Part shown: positions 33,330 through 45,803 of the stretch, one piece after another
Position numbering within the stretch: the first letter of the stretch is position 1
Layout of the letters: each line of letters begins with the position of its first letter
From: Laetiporus sulphureus 93-53
Taxonomy: Eukaryota > Basidiomycota > Agaricomycetes > Polyporales > Laetiporaceae
Direction: 5' to 3'
DNA: 64,000 nucleotides
Assembly (NCBI RefSeq): GCF_001632365.1
Contig: NW_024468518.1
Span: 186,877-250,876 of the forward strand
Program-made: the position numbers and the translations under genes
The notes under the pieces: generated by a model
Told to the model about the DNA's origin: nothing
What the model saw: only the letters and a program-made list of their open reading frames with translations
Database searches by the model: none

Positions 33330-34835
33330 CAATCTTGTCTTTAACATTGGTGAGATTTTCCAATGATTTTCAAGTGTTATCGCTGTGGTCATAGTCTAGT
33401 CACTTGACGAGGTACTGGGTTTTGTTATACCTGACTCTAGAATCCAGAATTGCCTCTACATATGATTTCTCTTCTTCGTCTATGATGATTGGGGATTAGG
33501 GAGAGGTATGCATCCAGGAATAGAGTCTTGATGAAACATTATAAGTTTGGAAGCGTGAAACACTGGATGCAGCTTTATGTCTGCTGGCAGTTGCAGCTTG
33601 AATGATACCATTCTGACCTTTTTGAGGATTTTGAATGGTCCACAGTTCTGGGTCGCAAGCTTCTGGCTTTTGACTTTTACATGGAGATCTTTTCCTCCAA
33701 TAAGCACTTCATCTTTTACTTTGAATGGGATGTCCTGCTTTTTGAGATCAAAATACCATTTCATTCTTCCTGCTGCTAATGACAGAGCAGCATGTGCTTG
33801 TTCTTGTGCTTGATCGCAGTTATGGAATAAGTGTTCCAGGGATAGATGTTGTATTTCTTTCAATATGTCAGGGGCCATTCGGGGATGTTGACCATGCTCG
33901 ATGAAGAACTGAGACAGGCCTGTCAATGCTGAAGCTTGATTATCGTATGCAAATTCTGCTGTGGGCAATAGCATGACCCAGTTAGTTTGTCAGTAATTGC
34001 AATACATATGTAAGTATTGCTCCAGAATTTGATTGACTCATTCAGTCTGTCCATCCATTTCAGGATGATAGGCTGTTGACATCATCGATCTAATATGAGG
34101 TTTCTGGCAGAACTCCTGAAATAGTTTGGCCAAAAATTGTATGCCTCAATCAGATATGATCTGCGTGGATATTTCATGGAGTTTGAATACTTCATTGTAG
34201 AAAATTGATGCTACTTGAGATGCTGTCACAGTGTCATCTACTGGGTAGAAGTGGACATGTTTGGTGAATCTGTCGACGACTACCAGGATGGCAGTCTTCT
34301 TTTCTCCCCTATGGTCTGGGCTGGGTGGTAACTGTGTAATTAAGTCACAGGTGATCATTTCTCAAGGTCCCTCTGATATTGGATTGGGTTGTAATAGTCC
34401 GTAAGGTTTTTGCTTGATTGTCTTGTTTCATTGACAAGTTACGCAACCTTGAACATACTTCTTAACATCAATGGTGAGCCCTGGCCACCAATAGTTCCTG
34501 CTGACTAGCTCCTTTTCTCTTCTGAGCAGCAATCCATGCTCAAAGTTCCACTCTTGAAGGTCCTTTCTGAACTCCCACTTGCCAGTTTTTAGTAGGTGCT
34601 GGTAACCTTTGGTCATTTCATCATCTTGTAGTGCCGACTTCACTCTTTCTAGAAGTTTTGCATCATCAACTTCGAAGGAATGAGTGGCTGAGATTGCATG
34701 AATGGTAAAATATTTGGGTTGAAGTAAAGTTTGTCCTGAATTGTTATTGCTCACCCCCTTCTCATGGTTTGGCCTCCTGGACAGAGGATCAGCACACTGA
34801 TACACACTGAAACATTCTGCGCTCAGAAATTCTTC
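33330..34835 (-). pseudogene. E3 pol remnant: integrase and chromodomain
   Basis: On the minus strand: KLLERVKSALQDDEMTKGYQ, LVSRNYWWPGLTIDVKKYVQ, ITCDLITQLPP (here the first catalytic Asp is intact, unlike G1 and G2), QIISD, LLPTAEFAYDNQ and [18 protein letters not shown] chromodomain follows with TQYLVK and DYDHSDNT (about 33330-33475), where TGAs replace two Trp codons. Frame changes lie near 34430 and 33480. Confidence 0.85.
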
Positions 34836-36526
34836 TGTCACAGATTTTCACCACAAAGTTTGCACGTGACTTTTTTCACATCACAGATCACGTGCTTCAC
34901 CAATATCCCACACCACTCAGCCACAGACGTGATGTGTAGGGATCAGGTGATAGTTCATATCACATGTTATGGTCCAGATCCGTGGATGATACGGTTGGAT
35001 CTGCCTATTCCAGGATACAATGGAGGCACCCATTTGGGAACAAAGGGAACAAGGACTATTATTACGCATCAGCCTTTCGCTTCCTATCAGTTTAGCCAGA
35101 AGCCCATATAGGCACGATGTTCCCACCGACGAACAAAGAGAAACTGTCACAAAGCACCAAAGCACTTAACCCAATTCAGGGCAAGTCTGCTTTTGTGACC
35201 TGCACAAATGATCCCACATAAAAAGCCTGCCACAAGGGCTAGGCTGAGGATGCACACAGTGGTATGCAGTCTGGAAATGGGGCTCAAAGGGCCCTTAGCC
35301 TTATGCTCACAACAAAGGGGTGAATTGGCTTGTTAGGCCGCATACAATAGAATAATGAATCTAAGGTCCTTCCTTAGATCCTCATGGGCTTTATATACAT
35401 GTAGGGCAGGGCCCCTGGCACTGTGCTACTTGTGAGACCTCAGATACCTACATGTGAACATGTTGCCAAAACTGGTAATGGTTCTGGGCTTTGCTATGAC
35501 AACTATCTACAATGGCCGTGGATATGCTGAGGTAATCCTATCTAATCCAATGAGATAAATGCCTGTCAGTGGGCCCACTGTTGAGGGGCCAATGGGTGAT
35601 GCCCAACAGGGCACATTACAACAGTTGCAACATTAAATAAGAGGATTTGTCTAGACTCGGAATAATGAGTGTGACAATCAGTCTTCATCTGGATAGGGTT
35701 GTGAGAAGATCTAGCCTATCCTGTACCTGGCTATACTGTATGCCAGTTGGTAGGGGGATCCTCTGTTGTGGTACCTGCCTATTGGTTTAGGTGGTAAAGT
35801 GGTGCCACTATCTTGAGTGGCGAATTGGGTGCTTGCTAGCTTGATGGTCCAATGAGTTCCTTTCTGAGCAAGTGGCCTGGTATCATGTAATCAATGCCTG
35901 ATAACTTTCAAATAGGGCAAGTGGCCAGTGTCACGTGACTGGGTGGCTGAATCATGGGCGCTTGGTGGTCGTGTGGTAGACACAGTCATGTCTGCGATGT
36001 ATGTGGCCGTATTATGCTGTTTGTCCAAGTATTCACTTTGCGAGACCAATATGAGGTTGGCGTCCAATTAGCCACTTCAAATGAGGACTTTAATTGCATG
36101 AAAAGAAGGGTGCCACTTTATACTGTGACAGAAACCCAAGATAGGCATGATGTTCGCAACCATTGCTGCGGCAGCCATCAATCTTCTCACTGACTGTTCT
36201 ACTTACAGACAGGGCATTGTTCCATGTACGGCTATTAGCTTATACCCGCAGTTAGGTAGCTTATGTAAGATAGCCCACTGTACATGTATATAAGACCAGC
36301 ATGTAGAGGATGAAACTTCAGATTGTTTCTCCTCATCTACCACCCAGTTGACCACTGAGCTTTCCAAGCTCCATTATATATCTATCATCTTTCCATATGC
36401 TTGCTACACAGCTAGTGAGTGTTAGGCTCTTTAGCCACATTTGGGATCAGGGAGATCAGGGCAGCACGTTCCACGTGACCATTCCTTTTTTAGTCTTTTG
36501 ATCTCTTGTCCAGCATCGCTGTGACA
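34836..36526 (+). repeat. G2 5' LTR with internal solo LTR
   Basis: TGTCACAG...CTGTGACA, interrupted by 35145-36130 plus a duplicated GAAAC. TATATAA is at 36287-36293, and the predicted RNA start lies at about 36319. Confidence 0.92.
35145..36130 (-). mobile_element. Solo LTR of another retrotransposon
   Basis: 986 bp, TGTCACAA...CTGTGACA, flanked by the perfect duplication GAAAC (35140-35144, 36131-36135). The TATA box is on the minus strand (about 35385-35397). Its sequence matches, in opposite orientation, the LTR at 63300-64000. It contains no coding region, so it arose by LTR-LTR recombination. Confidence 0.9.
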
Positions 36527-36528
36527 TT

Positions 36529-36539
36529 AGAAACAATCT
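36529..36539 (+). other. G2 self-complementary primer-binding site
   Basis: AGAAACAATCT is the exact reverse complement of 36320-36330 (AGATTGTTTCT) in the 5' LTR, 2 nt after the LTR end. The pairing overlaps that in G1 but is shifted by two bases, because each copy has lost different positions. Confidence 0.75.
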
Positions 36540-36562
36540 AACATTTTCTGTGCCCCTGCTTA

Positions 36563-37421
36563 GTGTTTAACACAAGCAGCCACGTATTTTCAGCACAAGC
36601 AGTTTCAGCCATAGTGTGTGGCTTTTTTGACACAAATTCCAATCTGACTTCTACCAGGCATGAGCCTCAGCAAGACACTGAGCAGCTCAAGCCAACAAAG
36701 CACAAGGCCACCAAGGAAGAAGATATCTACACTGGCTACAAATGCCTCGAGACCAACAAAAGAGCGAGGGAGACTCCTCACTCCTGCATCCCTAGGCGCT
36801 TCATCCACAGATCATCAGAGAGCAGCTGCAAGGGTAGTAGACACCACGCATATTAGAGTTCAAGGCATCATTCACTGACCTCGCAGTCACACCCCCCTGC
36901 TCAAATGATACAAGCCCAGGATCGGACGTCTCACTACAGGTGATCGCAAGCCAAGACCACCACCCAAGATCATCACCAGCAATGCCATTCCCCCTGCCAT
37001 CATAGCACCACAGCCAGTACGACCACTCCCTAATTTTGTCAAAGTTATCATGCATGCATGACCCATCTGTCCACTTCCATCCAGAGTCAGGCTCACACTA
37101 CACCTCGAGACCCTCAAGAAGCAGGTATCTGCTACTCACTTCAGGCTCCAACCCTTACTAGAAGGCTATTGGAAATGCCTCGATGACAATCTGAGAGGCA
37201 GAGGACTACAGTGCCTATCATCAGAGTTAGACAAGGTCTGCGCAGACCTTTACATGGGAGCTCAAGAATACACATTCATTGAGAAACAGGTCATCAACAT
37301 GGTCTGCCTAGAGATAGGCAGAATCAGCTTCAAGCAGTTAGAAAAACAGGAGATGTTAGATAAGATAGTTAGGGAGCTGTTCGAAATCTCGAAAAAGCGA
37401 TACTTTAGCTTCTTGTACTAG
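36563..37421 (+). pseudogene. G2 leader ORF upstream of gag
   Basis: Uninterrupted equivalent of the split G1 leader. Segments: SSHVFSAQAVSA, MSLSKTLSSSSQQSTRPPRK (ATG 36660), RAAARVVDTTHIRVQGIIH, a basic Pro-rich region, then LSSELDKVCADLYMGAQEYT and IEKQVINMVCLEIGRISFKQ, ending at the stop at 37419-37421, 19 bp before the gag ATG. Stops (for example after QGIIH) break it. No known domain. Confidence 0.5.
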
Positions 37422-37471
37422 ATATATTTTTATCCACACAATGTCAGAGTCTGGTCATGCCCACATATCTA

Positions 37472-39037
37472 CAGTGACCCACAAAACTGTTGATAAGATT
37501 GCTTACTTCGACTTGTATAGTAAATATCTCTTCAACCACTGGGTCAAATAAATTACATAGGGGCCTGTTTGAAAGCCTATTATCATGGCTTTCTAATGCA
37601 GTTTTGCTTATATTATTAGCAGTTTTTGATCCCAAGATATTCAATACTCTTTGAGGGTCACTCTTATCAACAGTTTTGTGGCACACACACAAGTTCTCAG
37701 AAAATTGTGATTCCTGATGTGTTGACAGGGTTCTTTGTGGGAATATTGATTGATGTTCATGTTTCAACATGAACAATGTATAAACAGTCATACACAACTC
37801 TTCACACTCAATCAACATCATGCCAAAAGCTGTTGCTACTGAAACTGTCAATCATGTCATCTCTTTGCTTCAGAATGGCAAATCTCTTCGAGAAATTGAA
37901 GCTCTGACTGGTCTACACTATTCTACCATCAGTAAACTGTGCTCCACACACTGCCCCACCATTTCTAAGGCCAAAGGAGGACATCCTTCCCTTCTTACTA
38001 CTGCCAATCTTCGCTATGCTACTCGACTCATTGGAACTGGCAAGGCTACCACATCTCCTGCTGTGGCCAGAGCTCTTGGAGATGTTACTGGGAGGGTTGT
38101 CAATGCAGAGACAGTGCGAAGAGGGTTGAAGAAGGCAGGAATGAAGGCTGTAGTGAAGTGAAAAAGGCCTTTACTCTCTGCAAGGCACCGAAAGGAGAGG
38201 ATGGACTTCGCTTTGGCTCACCAGTATTGGACTGTAGAGGACTGGAGAAGGGTGGTATGGTCAGATGAGACAAAGATCAACCGGATGGGGTCAGATGGAA
38301 GGAAATGGGTGTGGAAGAAGCCAGGGGAGAGCCTCAGTGATAGGTTGGTGGAAGGGACCCAGAAGTTTGGAGGTGGATCCTTGATGATGTGGGGCTAAGG
38401 ATGGATGCAGACCTTTATGTCAGCATTTTGGAGGATGCGCTGCAGAACAGCCTGGAGGATTGGGGCAAAACTGTGGAGGATGTGGTGTTTCAGCAAGACA
38501 ATGACCCCAAGCACACCAGCAAGAAGGCCAAGGATTGGTTCAAAGACCATGATTTCAATACCATGCTATGGCCCTCTCAATCCCCAGATCTCAATCCCAT
38601 AGAGCATTTGTGGGGTCACCTCAAAAGGAAGCTTGCAGAGTATCAGGAGCCACCAAAGGGAATTACTGAGTTGTGGGAAAGGGTAGAGAAGGAATGGGAG
38701 GCTATTGGGAAGGAAGTGTGTCAGAATCTGATTGAAAGTATGCCAAGGAGGGTGAATTCAGTTGTGAATGCAAAGGGAGGCTATACCAAGTACTGAAAGT
38801 ACGAGTTTTGTAGAACCTGAATATGTGCCACAAAACTGTTGATAAGAGTGGCCCTCAAAGAGTATTGAATATCTTGGGACTAAAAAATGCTAATAATATA
38901 AACAAACCTGCATTAGAAATCCATGATAATAGGCTTTCAAATGAGTTGCTATGTCATTTATTTGACCCAGTGGTTGAAGAGATATTTACTATACAAGTCG
39001 AAGTAAGCAATCTTATCAACAGTTTTGTGGGTCACTG
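37472..39037 (+). mobile_element. Tc1/mariner transposon with 213-bp inverted repeats
   Basis: 1566 bp, starting CAGTGACCCACAAAACTG and ending with its reverse complement, flanked by TA on both sides (37470-37471, 39038-39039). Each 213-bp arm (37472-37684, 38825-39037) holds an outer and an inner copy of CACAAAACTGTTGATAAGA in opposite orientation. It carries a broken DD34E transposase gene. Confidence 0.95.
37820..38796 (+). pseudogene. Tc1/mariner DD34E transposase, broken
   Basis: Cut-and-paste transposase. An N-terminal helix-turn-helix (SLLQNGKSLREIEALTGLHY, STISKLC) leads to the catalytic residues: Asp in RVVWSDETKI, Asp in FQQDNDPKHTS and Glu in SPDLNPIEHLWG, with 34 residues between the last two. 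TGA at 38159-38161 interrupts it before KRPLLSARHRKERM. After GGGSLMMWG (38398) the usual segment before MDADLYVSIL is missing, with a frame change, so about 50-60 bp were lost. The gene is otherwise well preserved and has no intron. Confidence 0.93.
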
Positions 39038-40609
39038 TACATTCACACAGAGAATGCAGGACGTGCTACGCCCAAACATCGAGGCACACGACGGAAGCAC
39101 ACCTCATGCTTCTAGACAAGCATCACCAGAGCTCACACCACAAGACTTCGCATCACAACTCAGAGGGCCATCATCCCTGACTCCATCACTCCTCCCTGCC
39201 TACATACCTCTCACATGGTTGTATGACAGACACGAATATAAGCATCTTGAAGATGCTATCAGACAGTCCACACCTGAAGAAATATCCGACAACATTCACG
39301 AATGGGTGATCATCGTCATGAAGTCACTAGTCGACAATGAGCTCAAGAAAATGTATAATGTACTCAGCGACAAGATGTATGAGCATAAAAGAATTCTTGA
39401 GACCTCAATTGTGTCAGCACAAACAGAGCGATGACTCAAGGAGGTGGTACTCAAGTCCGAGAATGAGAAACTCTCAGACAAGATCAAAGCTCAGGATGCA
39501 CACATGGTCATCCTCAACGATGAAATCACCAATACCCAGGGAGCCATGTTAGACATGGGAAAGAAAATGATGGAACTAGGCAGTGAGGATACCAAGCTGC
39601 ATCATGAGTGAGCTTCACTTAAAGCAAGCGGTGTCACAATGATGCAAGGTCACACCTCAGGCACGGTTCAACCACACAAGCCACATGTTAAGATAGCTGA
39701 ACCTCCACACTACTCGGGCAAAGGAAGTCTGGAGCATTAGCTCCAATAACTCAGCATCTGGATGCGGTGGAACGAGATCAATGATGATGAATGCAAGATT
39801 ACCACAGCACTGCTGCACCTAGAAGAAGGCGCATTCACATACATGTTGGAATATGTGACCAAGGCAGCAGCATGGCAGGCACTCGATACTTGGGAAGACT
39901 TCATCGACATCCTCAAAGTCAACTACAGGACTTTCGACCCAGACAAGGATGCACAACAGCACTTGAAGGAGATCTGTGCAAAGACCTACCCTACTATGGT
40001 TTTCTTCACAGAAATGTTCTGCCAATGGGCCACTTAGACCAACTTAGAGCACACTGCGCTCATCAGATACATCGCTGAACATCGAGACAAAGACATACGC
40101 CAAGCAATGGTGACATTGAGACAGTCTAGGTATCGTCGACCTGACCACATGGCCGGAGTATCTCGACCTATGCCTTCAACTTGAGTCCAAGTTCAAAGCT
40201 GACAAGGCAGGACAGTGCGGAACAACAATGGCATCATCATCACAGGCATCAAGAGCCTGGAAAGATCCTAATGCAATGGATGTGGACCACGTGTCCCAAC
40301 TCATCAAGAAACAGAAAGGATGGCTGGAAAAGAAGCTCTGTGTATGCTGCGGAAAGCATCCCTTCATATTCAAACAATGTTGCCCAGACCCCAAGTACAA
40401 CGGCAAACTCAAAATGCCAAGATGGGAGCAAGTGACCAGGGCAGTAACCACACCAGCGGCATCAACCAGTTCTGATGACAGCAAGGTAAGAGAAGAGGCA
40501 GTTTGAGCTTTGCTCACCAGCTATGATGTGAAGAATAAGGAGGTGGAACTGGACCAGCTGTCGAAGCAGCTAGGATCATGGAGGTGGAAAGTGATGAGGA
40601 TTTTCTTAG

Positions 40610-43600
40610 GTGGGTTCTCTGATGTCTGTCCAGAGCTCCCATAGAGAATGTAATAGTACCTACTCGCTCTCGCATGTACCAGTTTCAAGTTTTCTATATA
40701 TTGCATCAACTGGTTCGTCAAAACATGCGATTGATTTACCTGTTCACCTCAAACAGGGAGTAAGGGAAGTCCAGACTGAGGCACTCCTCGATTCAGGAGC
40801 ATATTCATATTATATCAACCCATGGCTGGTTGATCGGTTGAATTTTGCTACGATCTCTCTCGAGAAAGAGATCAGGGTTAATAATGCAGACACATCTCAC
40901 AACAAGGGTGGAACTATTAAGAAAAGGGTTCTTCTAAGTATAACTATGGGAAACCACACAAGCAGACAGAGTCTTCTGATTATCGACATAGGCCATAAGG
41001 ACGTTATACTAGGCATGAGTTTCCTCAAGGAGCACAATCCTGAAGTAGATTGGGGAAAACTCAACATTGAATTCACCCGATGCTCACACAGATGTGCACC
41101 CTCACAGGTAGCAGTCCAGGAGGAGGACCTGGAAGACACAAACATCCCCCACATCGAAGACTTAATGGAGTTTGTCAGTTCCCAGGAGTTAGGTGACACC
41201 TGGAATGACATGGACAGCTTCATTAAATGGGTGTCATTATCAGAAGACCCTGATGCACAAGCTGTAGCATCACTCATCATGGGTCTTGACACCAAGAGGA
41301 ATCAGGATAGAACACCGCAGAACAGAGAACAGGACAAAGACTACTGGTCAGCCTATGTCTCCAAACACTTTCACGAGTATGGTGACGTGTTCTCCAAGAA
41401 GCAGTTGAAATGAATGCCCACAAGAAAGCCCTATGATCATCCCATTGAACTTGTTCCAGAGGCATCATTACCATGCCCGGCAAAGCTGTATCCTATGAAC
41501 CTACAGGAAAGGAATTCACTCGACACGTAGATAGATCAAGAGTTGGCCAAGAGATATATCAAGAGATCAAGGAGTCCAACAGCAGCACCTGTCTTCTTCG
41601 TCAAAAAGAAAAACAGATCACTGAGATTAGTACAAGACTACAGGAACCTCAATGCAGTAACAAAGAAGAACAAGTTCCCAATCCCATGCATTTCAGACTT
41701 TATCGACAGACTCTCACAAGCTAGGATATTTACAAATTTTGATCTGAGATGGGGGTTCAACAACATAAGGATCAGGGAAGGAGACGAAGAAAAAGCCACC
41801 TTCATCATGCATTGCGGCCTCTTCGAACCCATCGTAATGTATTTCAGTTTCTGCAATGCTCCCAGCACCTTCCAAACTATAATGAATATGGTCCTCGAAG
41901 ACTTAATTCGTATAGGGAAGGTAGTGGTCTACTTAGACAACATCCTCATTTTTATGGATGACCTCGAAAAACACCGACAACTAGTAAAGGCAGTTCTACA
42001 GCACCTCCGAGACAATGACTTATATGCCAAACTGTAGAAATGCTTCTTTGAACAGTCCTCAATCGAGTATCTTGGAATGATCATCAGCAATACTCGATAC
42101 AAATGGACCCTGCTAAAGTCGAAGGTGTCCTTGGCTGGCCAGCACCTACTAAGGTCAAACAAGTATAGGCCTTTTTAGGATTTGTGAATTTCTATAGGCG
42201 ATTTATAAAGGACTTTGCAAAACTCGCATGACCTTTAACGCTTCTCACCTGTAAGGACGTGCCCTGGCAATGAAAGGAAGAGCAAGACCAAGCCTTCAGT
42301 GCACTCAAAATGGCATTCACCTTAGCCCCAATTCTACAACTCCCCAATGACACTGCACCATACCGTCTGGAAACTGATTCTTCAGACTATGCAACTGGGG
42401 CAGTACTTGAACAATTGGGCGAAGACAAGCTATGGCATCCAGTCACATACTACTCCAAATCACTCAACAAACATGAGAGAAACTATGAGATTTATGACAA
42501 GGAGATGCTTGCTATTATTCAGGCACTAGAAGAATACCGGCACTACTTAGAAGGACACCCAGAACCCATTGAGATTTGGTCAGATTATCTCAACCTTACA
42601 TACTTTCACCAGACACAGAGGTTATCCCAGTGCCAGGTGTGCTGGGCATTATTTCTCACCTGATTCAATTTCATACTTAGTCACTGACCTGGAAAGACAA
42701 TGCTACATGCCAATCCTCTGTCCAGGAGGCCAGACCATGAGAGGGGGGTAGACAGCAACAATTCGAATCAAATGCTGCTAAAACCCAAATTTTTCGCTAT
42801 CAATGCGATTTGACCTGCTCATGCATCTGAAGTTGATGATGCTCAACTACTGGAAAGGATCAAGAAGGCACTCACAGATAACATGATGATGAAGGATTAT
42901 CGTGCACTTTTAACTACAGGATAGTGCGAATTTGGGAAAAACCTCGCAGAATGGAACTTTGAGCATGAACTGCTGCTCCATCGTGGAAAGGTTTATGTCC
43001 CCAAGGATCAACAGCTATGCCTTGACCTAATAAAGCTCCATTATGACACATTACCAGCCAGACACCCAGGCAGGTTCAAGACATTGGAGCTCATTACTCA
43101 GAACTATTGGTGGCCAGGAATGTCTGTAATGATTAAAAAATACGTACAAGGTTGCGACAGTTGTCAACGCAATAAGTACTCAAGGGAAAACCCATACAGA
43201 CTATTACAACCCAATGATATACCAGGAGGACCATGGGAGATCATCACAGTCAATCTTATCACTCAACTTCCTCCAGTCATGGACTTTAGGGGAGAAAAGA
43301 AGACGGCAACACTTGTCGTCATAGACAGACTCATGAAGCGAGCACACTTTTATGCAACAGATGATACAGTCACCTCGTCCCAAGTCGCTAATGTATTCTA
43401 TAATAAAGTCTTCAAACTCCACAGATTACCATGCCAGATTATCTCAGACAGAGGTACTCAATTTGCGAGTAAACTATTCCAGGAGTTCTGCCAGAAGCTC
43501 AGTATAAAGTCTACAATGTCTACAGCATATCACCTCCAAACAGATGGTCAGACAGAAAGGGTTAACCAGGTGTTGGAACAGTACCTTCGCATGTACTGCA

Positions 43601-44470
43601 ACCACAGACAAAATGATTAGGTCTACTATCTGCCGACAGCAGAATTCTTATACAATAATCAGACCCATGAGTCCACCGCACTTTCCCCATTCTTTGTCAA
43701 ATATGAATGACATCCAAAGATGGCCCCAGATGTACATGAATCAATATGTCACCCTTCATTGGAACATCTATTCGCCCACTGATCCGAGGCACAAGAACAG
43801 GCAAAGGCAGCATTGGAAGTTTCTGCTTCACAGATGAAATGGTACTTCGATGAGAAAAAGGGAGAAGTCCCATTCAAAGTCGGTGACCTAGTATTACGCA
43901 AAGGGAAAGATCTCAGAGTAAAAGTCAAATCCGCGAAGCTAGGCACACAAAACTTCGGACCTTACAAAGTACTTCAGAAGCTAGGTCCAGTCACATTCAG
44001 ACTAGAGTTGCCCAAGCAAATGAAAGTTCATCCGGTCTTTCATGCTAGCAAGTTAATCATGTATCATCAAGACACGGTCACAAACCGTGAATCCCCAAAG
44101 CCCCCAGCCATAGAAATTGAAGGAGAACCAGAATTCGAAGTTGAAGAAATACTAGACTTCAAGGTCATGAGGGGAAGGGTCCAATATCTCGTCAAATGGA
44201 AAGGCTATGACCATTTCGACGATACATGGGAACCCCAAACAAATCTCACCAACGCTAATGAGCTTCTTCAAGAATTTCACCAGCAATACCCAGATGCACC
44301 CAAAGCACCAATCAGGATTGTCACATTTGGTGGAAAACGCTTCGAACTGTCCTCATATGAAGTTGTCCTGAAATCCACACACAGAATCAACATGTCCGAC
44401 CACCCAGACGAGTTCTTTCTATATCACAAAATGACAGACCTCGCCAAATCAGCCAAGAAATCCTTAAGTG
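40610..44470 (+). pseudogene. G2 pol: protease-RT-RNase H-integrase-chromodomain
   Basis: Protease LLDSGAYSYYI is intact (about 40787-40820). The RT active site is damaged, reading VVYLDNILIF (second Asp to Asn, about 41930). RNase H TDSSDYATGAVLEQL is at about 42376. Integrase NYWWPGM, CDSCQ, then VNLITQLPP with Asn for the first catalytic Asp, as in G1; SDRGTQFAS and TDGQTERVNQ are intact. The chromodomain [20 protein letters not shown] is at about 44173-44230. Stops at 41411, 41528, 42038, 42661, 43618 and elsewhere. A single frame leads into the dUTPase region. Confidence 0.92.
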
Positions 44471-44471
44471 A

Positions 44472-44838
44472 GGCAGCCAGATGAGATATTTATGCAGCAG
44501 AGATGCATGAAATTCTCCCACATTCACGAGCTGTGGTAGGAACAGGAGTCACCATTGACCCTCCAAAACACACCTATACATGAATAGCTCCACGAAGTGA
44601 ACTGGCTTCCTGAGGAATTGATGTGGGCACAGGAGTCGTTGACCCAGACTACATGGGAGAACTTAAGGTTGTACTGATTAACACAACAGATTTCATATTT
44701 TGGTCAAGCCAGAAGACACGATAGCCCAGATAATATTTAAATATTATGCAGAAGGGCTTCCCTCCAGAAGCTACCAACCGCTATGAGCAACAAGAAGAGG
44801 AAACAAGGATTTTGGCTCCTCAGGACAATGAGCCTTGA
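44472..44838 (+). pseudogene. G2 dUTPase domain
   Basis: Downstream of the chromodomain as in G1. Motif 1 DIYAAE follows TGA 44482-44484 (Trp in G1), then HSRAVVGTGVTIDPP, motif 2 IAPRSELAS, motif 3 GTGVVDPDYMGELKVVLIN with catalytic Asp and Tyr (about 44632-44685). A lost base near 44700 shifts the frame to motif 4 EDTIAQIIF and motif 5 RGNKDFGSSG (ending 44829). Inactive, but unmistakable in motif order. Confidence 0.87.
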
Positions 44839-44849
44839 GAGGGGGGTAG

Positions 44850-45549
44850 TGTCACAGATTTTTGTCACAAAGTCTGCACGTGACTTTCCTCATGCCACAG
44901 ATCACGTGCTTCACCAATATCTCATGCCACTCAGCCACAGACATGATGTGTAGAGATCAGATGGTAGTCCACATCACATATTATGGTCCAGATCCGTGGA
45001 TGATACAGTCGAACCTGTCTATTCCAGGATACAATAGAGGCACCCATTTGAGAACAAAAAAAACAAGGACTATTGTTATGTATCGGCCTTCCACTTCCTA
45101 TTAGTTTAGCCAGAAGCCTAGATAGGCACGATGTTCCTACTGACAAACAAAGAGAAACCCAAGATAGGCATGATGTTCGCACCCATTGCTGCAGCAGCCA
45201 TCGATCTTCCCACTTACTGTTCTACTTATGAACAGGGCATTGTTCCATGTACGGCTATTAGCTTATACCCGTAGTTAGATAGCTTAGGTAAGATAGCCCA
45301 CTGTACATGTATATAAGACCAGCATGTAGAGGATGAAACTTCAGATTGTCTCTCCTTGTCTACCACCCAGTCAACCACTGAGCTTTCGAAGCTCCATTAT
45401 ATATCTATCATCTTTCCATATGCTTGCTATCCAGCTAGTGAGTGTTAGGCTCTTTAGCCACATTTGGGATCAGGGAAATCAGGGTGGCACATTCCACGTG
45501 ACCGTTCCTTTTTTAGTCTTTTGATCTCTTGTTCAGCATTGCTGTGACA
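44850..45549 (+). repeat. G2 3' LTR
   Basis: 700 bp, TGTCACAG...CTGTGACA, preceded by the polypurine tract GAGAGGGGGG (44838-44847). Confidence 0.93.
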
Positions 45550-45803
45550 CCTTCTGGAAGAGCAGTCGAGGGTTGTGCAACCTGATAATGCATATCTGTC
45601 AAGCAGAACAGTTTGGATGGACCAGCATGAGGGTCCCTGACTCTGAAGAATCCATGGCAGCAGCACCATATTGCAAAAAGGGTCATACACGAGGCTCAGA
45701 AATGAGCAAGGATCTGCATGTTAGCATGGCCAATTACAAGAACAAAGAAGAAGAGATGAAGCAGGACAAGTTTGGCCAAATTGACATGAAGGTTCATTCT
45801 AAG
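45550..45803. other. Short unassigned flank between G2 and E5
   Basis: Does not read as gypsy pol on the minus strand, so it is not a continuation of E3. No gene recognised. Confidence 0.4.

Larger units (their letters stand above)
32299..34835 (-). mobile_element. Gypsy element E3, 3' half only
   Basis: On the minus strand: end of RNase H (CADPLSRRPNHEKGV), integrase, chromodomain, dUTPase, polypurine tract (AGAAGGGGG, about 32801-32812) and a 3' LTR (32299-32796). The 5' half is missing. The sequence is cut at 34835 by the G2 LTR and the DNA beyond G2 (45550 on) does not continue pol. Its LTR resembles that of E4 around the presumed RNA start (GTCTTATTCTC on the minus strand). Confidence 0.8.
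37441..40620 (+). pseudogene. G2 gag, interrupted by Tc1 element
   Basis: Starts at the ATG 37441 (MSESGHAH), is cut at 37471 by the Tc1 element and resumes at 39040 (FTQRMQDVLRPNIEAHDGS). It matches G1 gag throughout: YKHLEDAIRQSTPEEISDNI, WNEINDDECKITTALLHLEE and the knuckle CVCCGKHPFIFKQCCP. Several stops (39434, about 39610, 39740, 40037, 40506) and single-base losses near 40120 and 40555 disable it. Confidence 0.88.
34836..45549 (+). mobile_element. Ty3/gypsy retrotransposon G2 (relative of G1)
   Basis: Same layout as G1, with two later inserts: a solo LTR in its 5' LTR and a Tc1 element in gag. LTRs are 34836-36526 (700 bp without the insert) and 44850-45549 (700 bp). The flanks TCTTC and CCTTC differ by one transition, a likely decayed 5-bp duplication. 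gag and pol carry more stops than in G1. Confidence 0.93.

Noticed and set aside
45550..45803. Continuation of E3 pol on the far side of G2
   Set aside because: The minus-strand translation does not read as RNase H or RT, so E3 is truncated or rearranged here.
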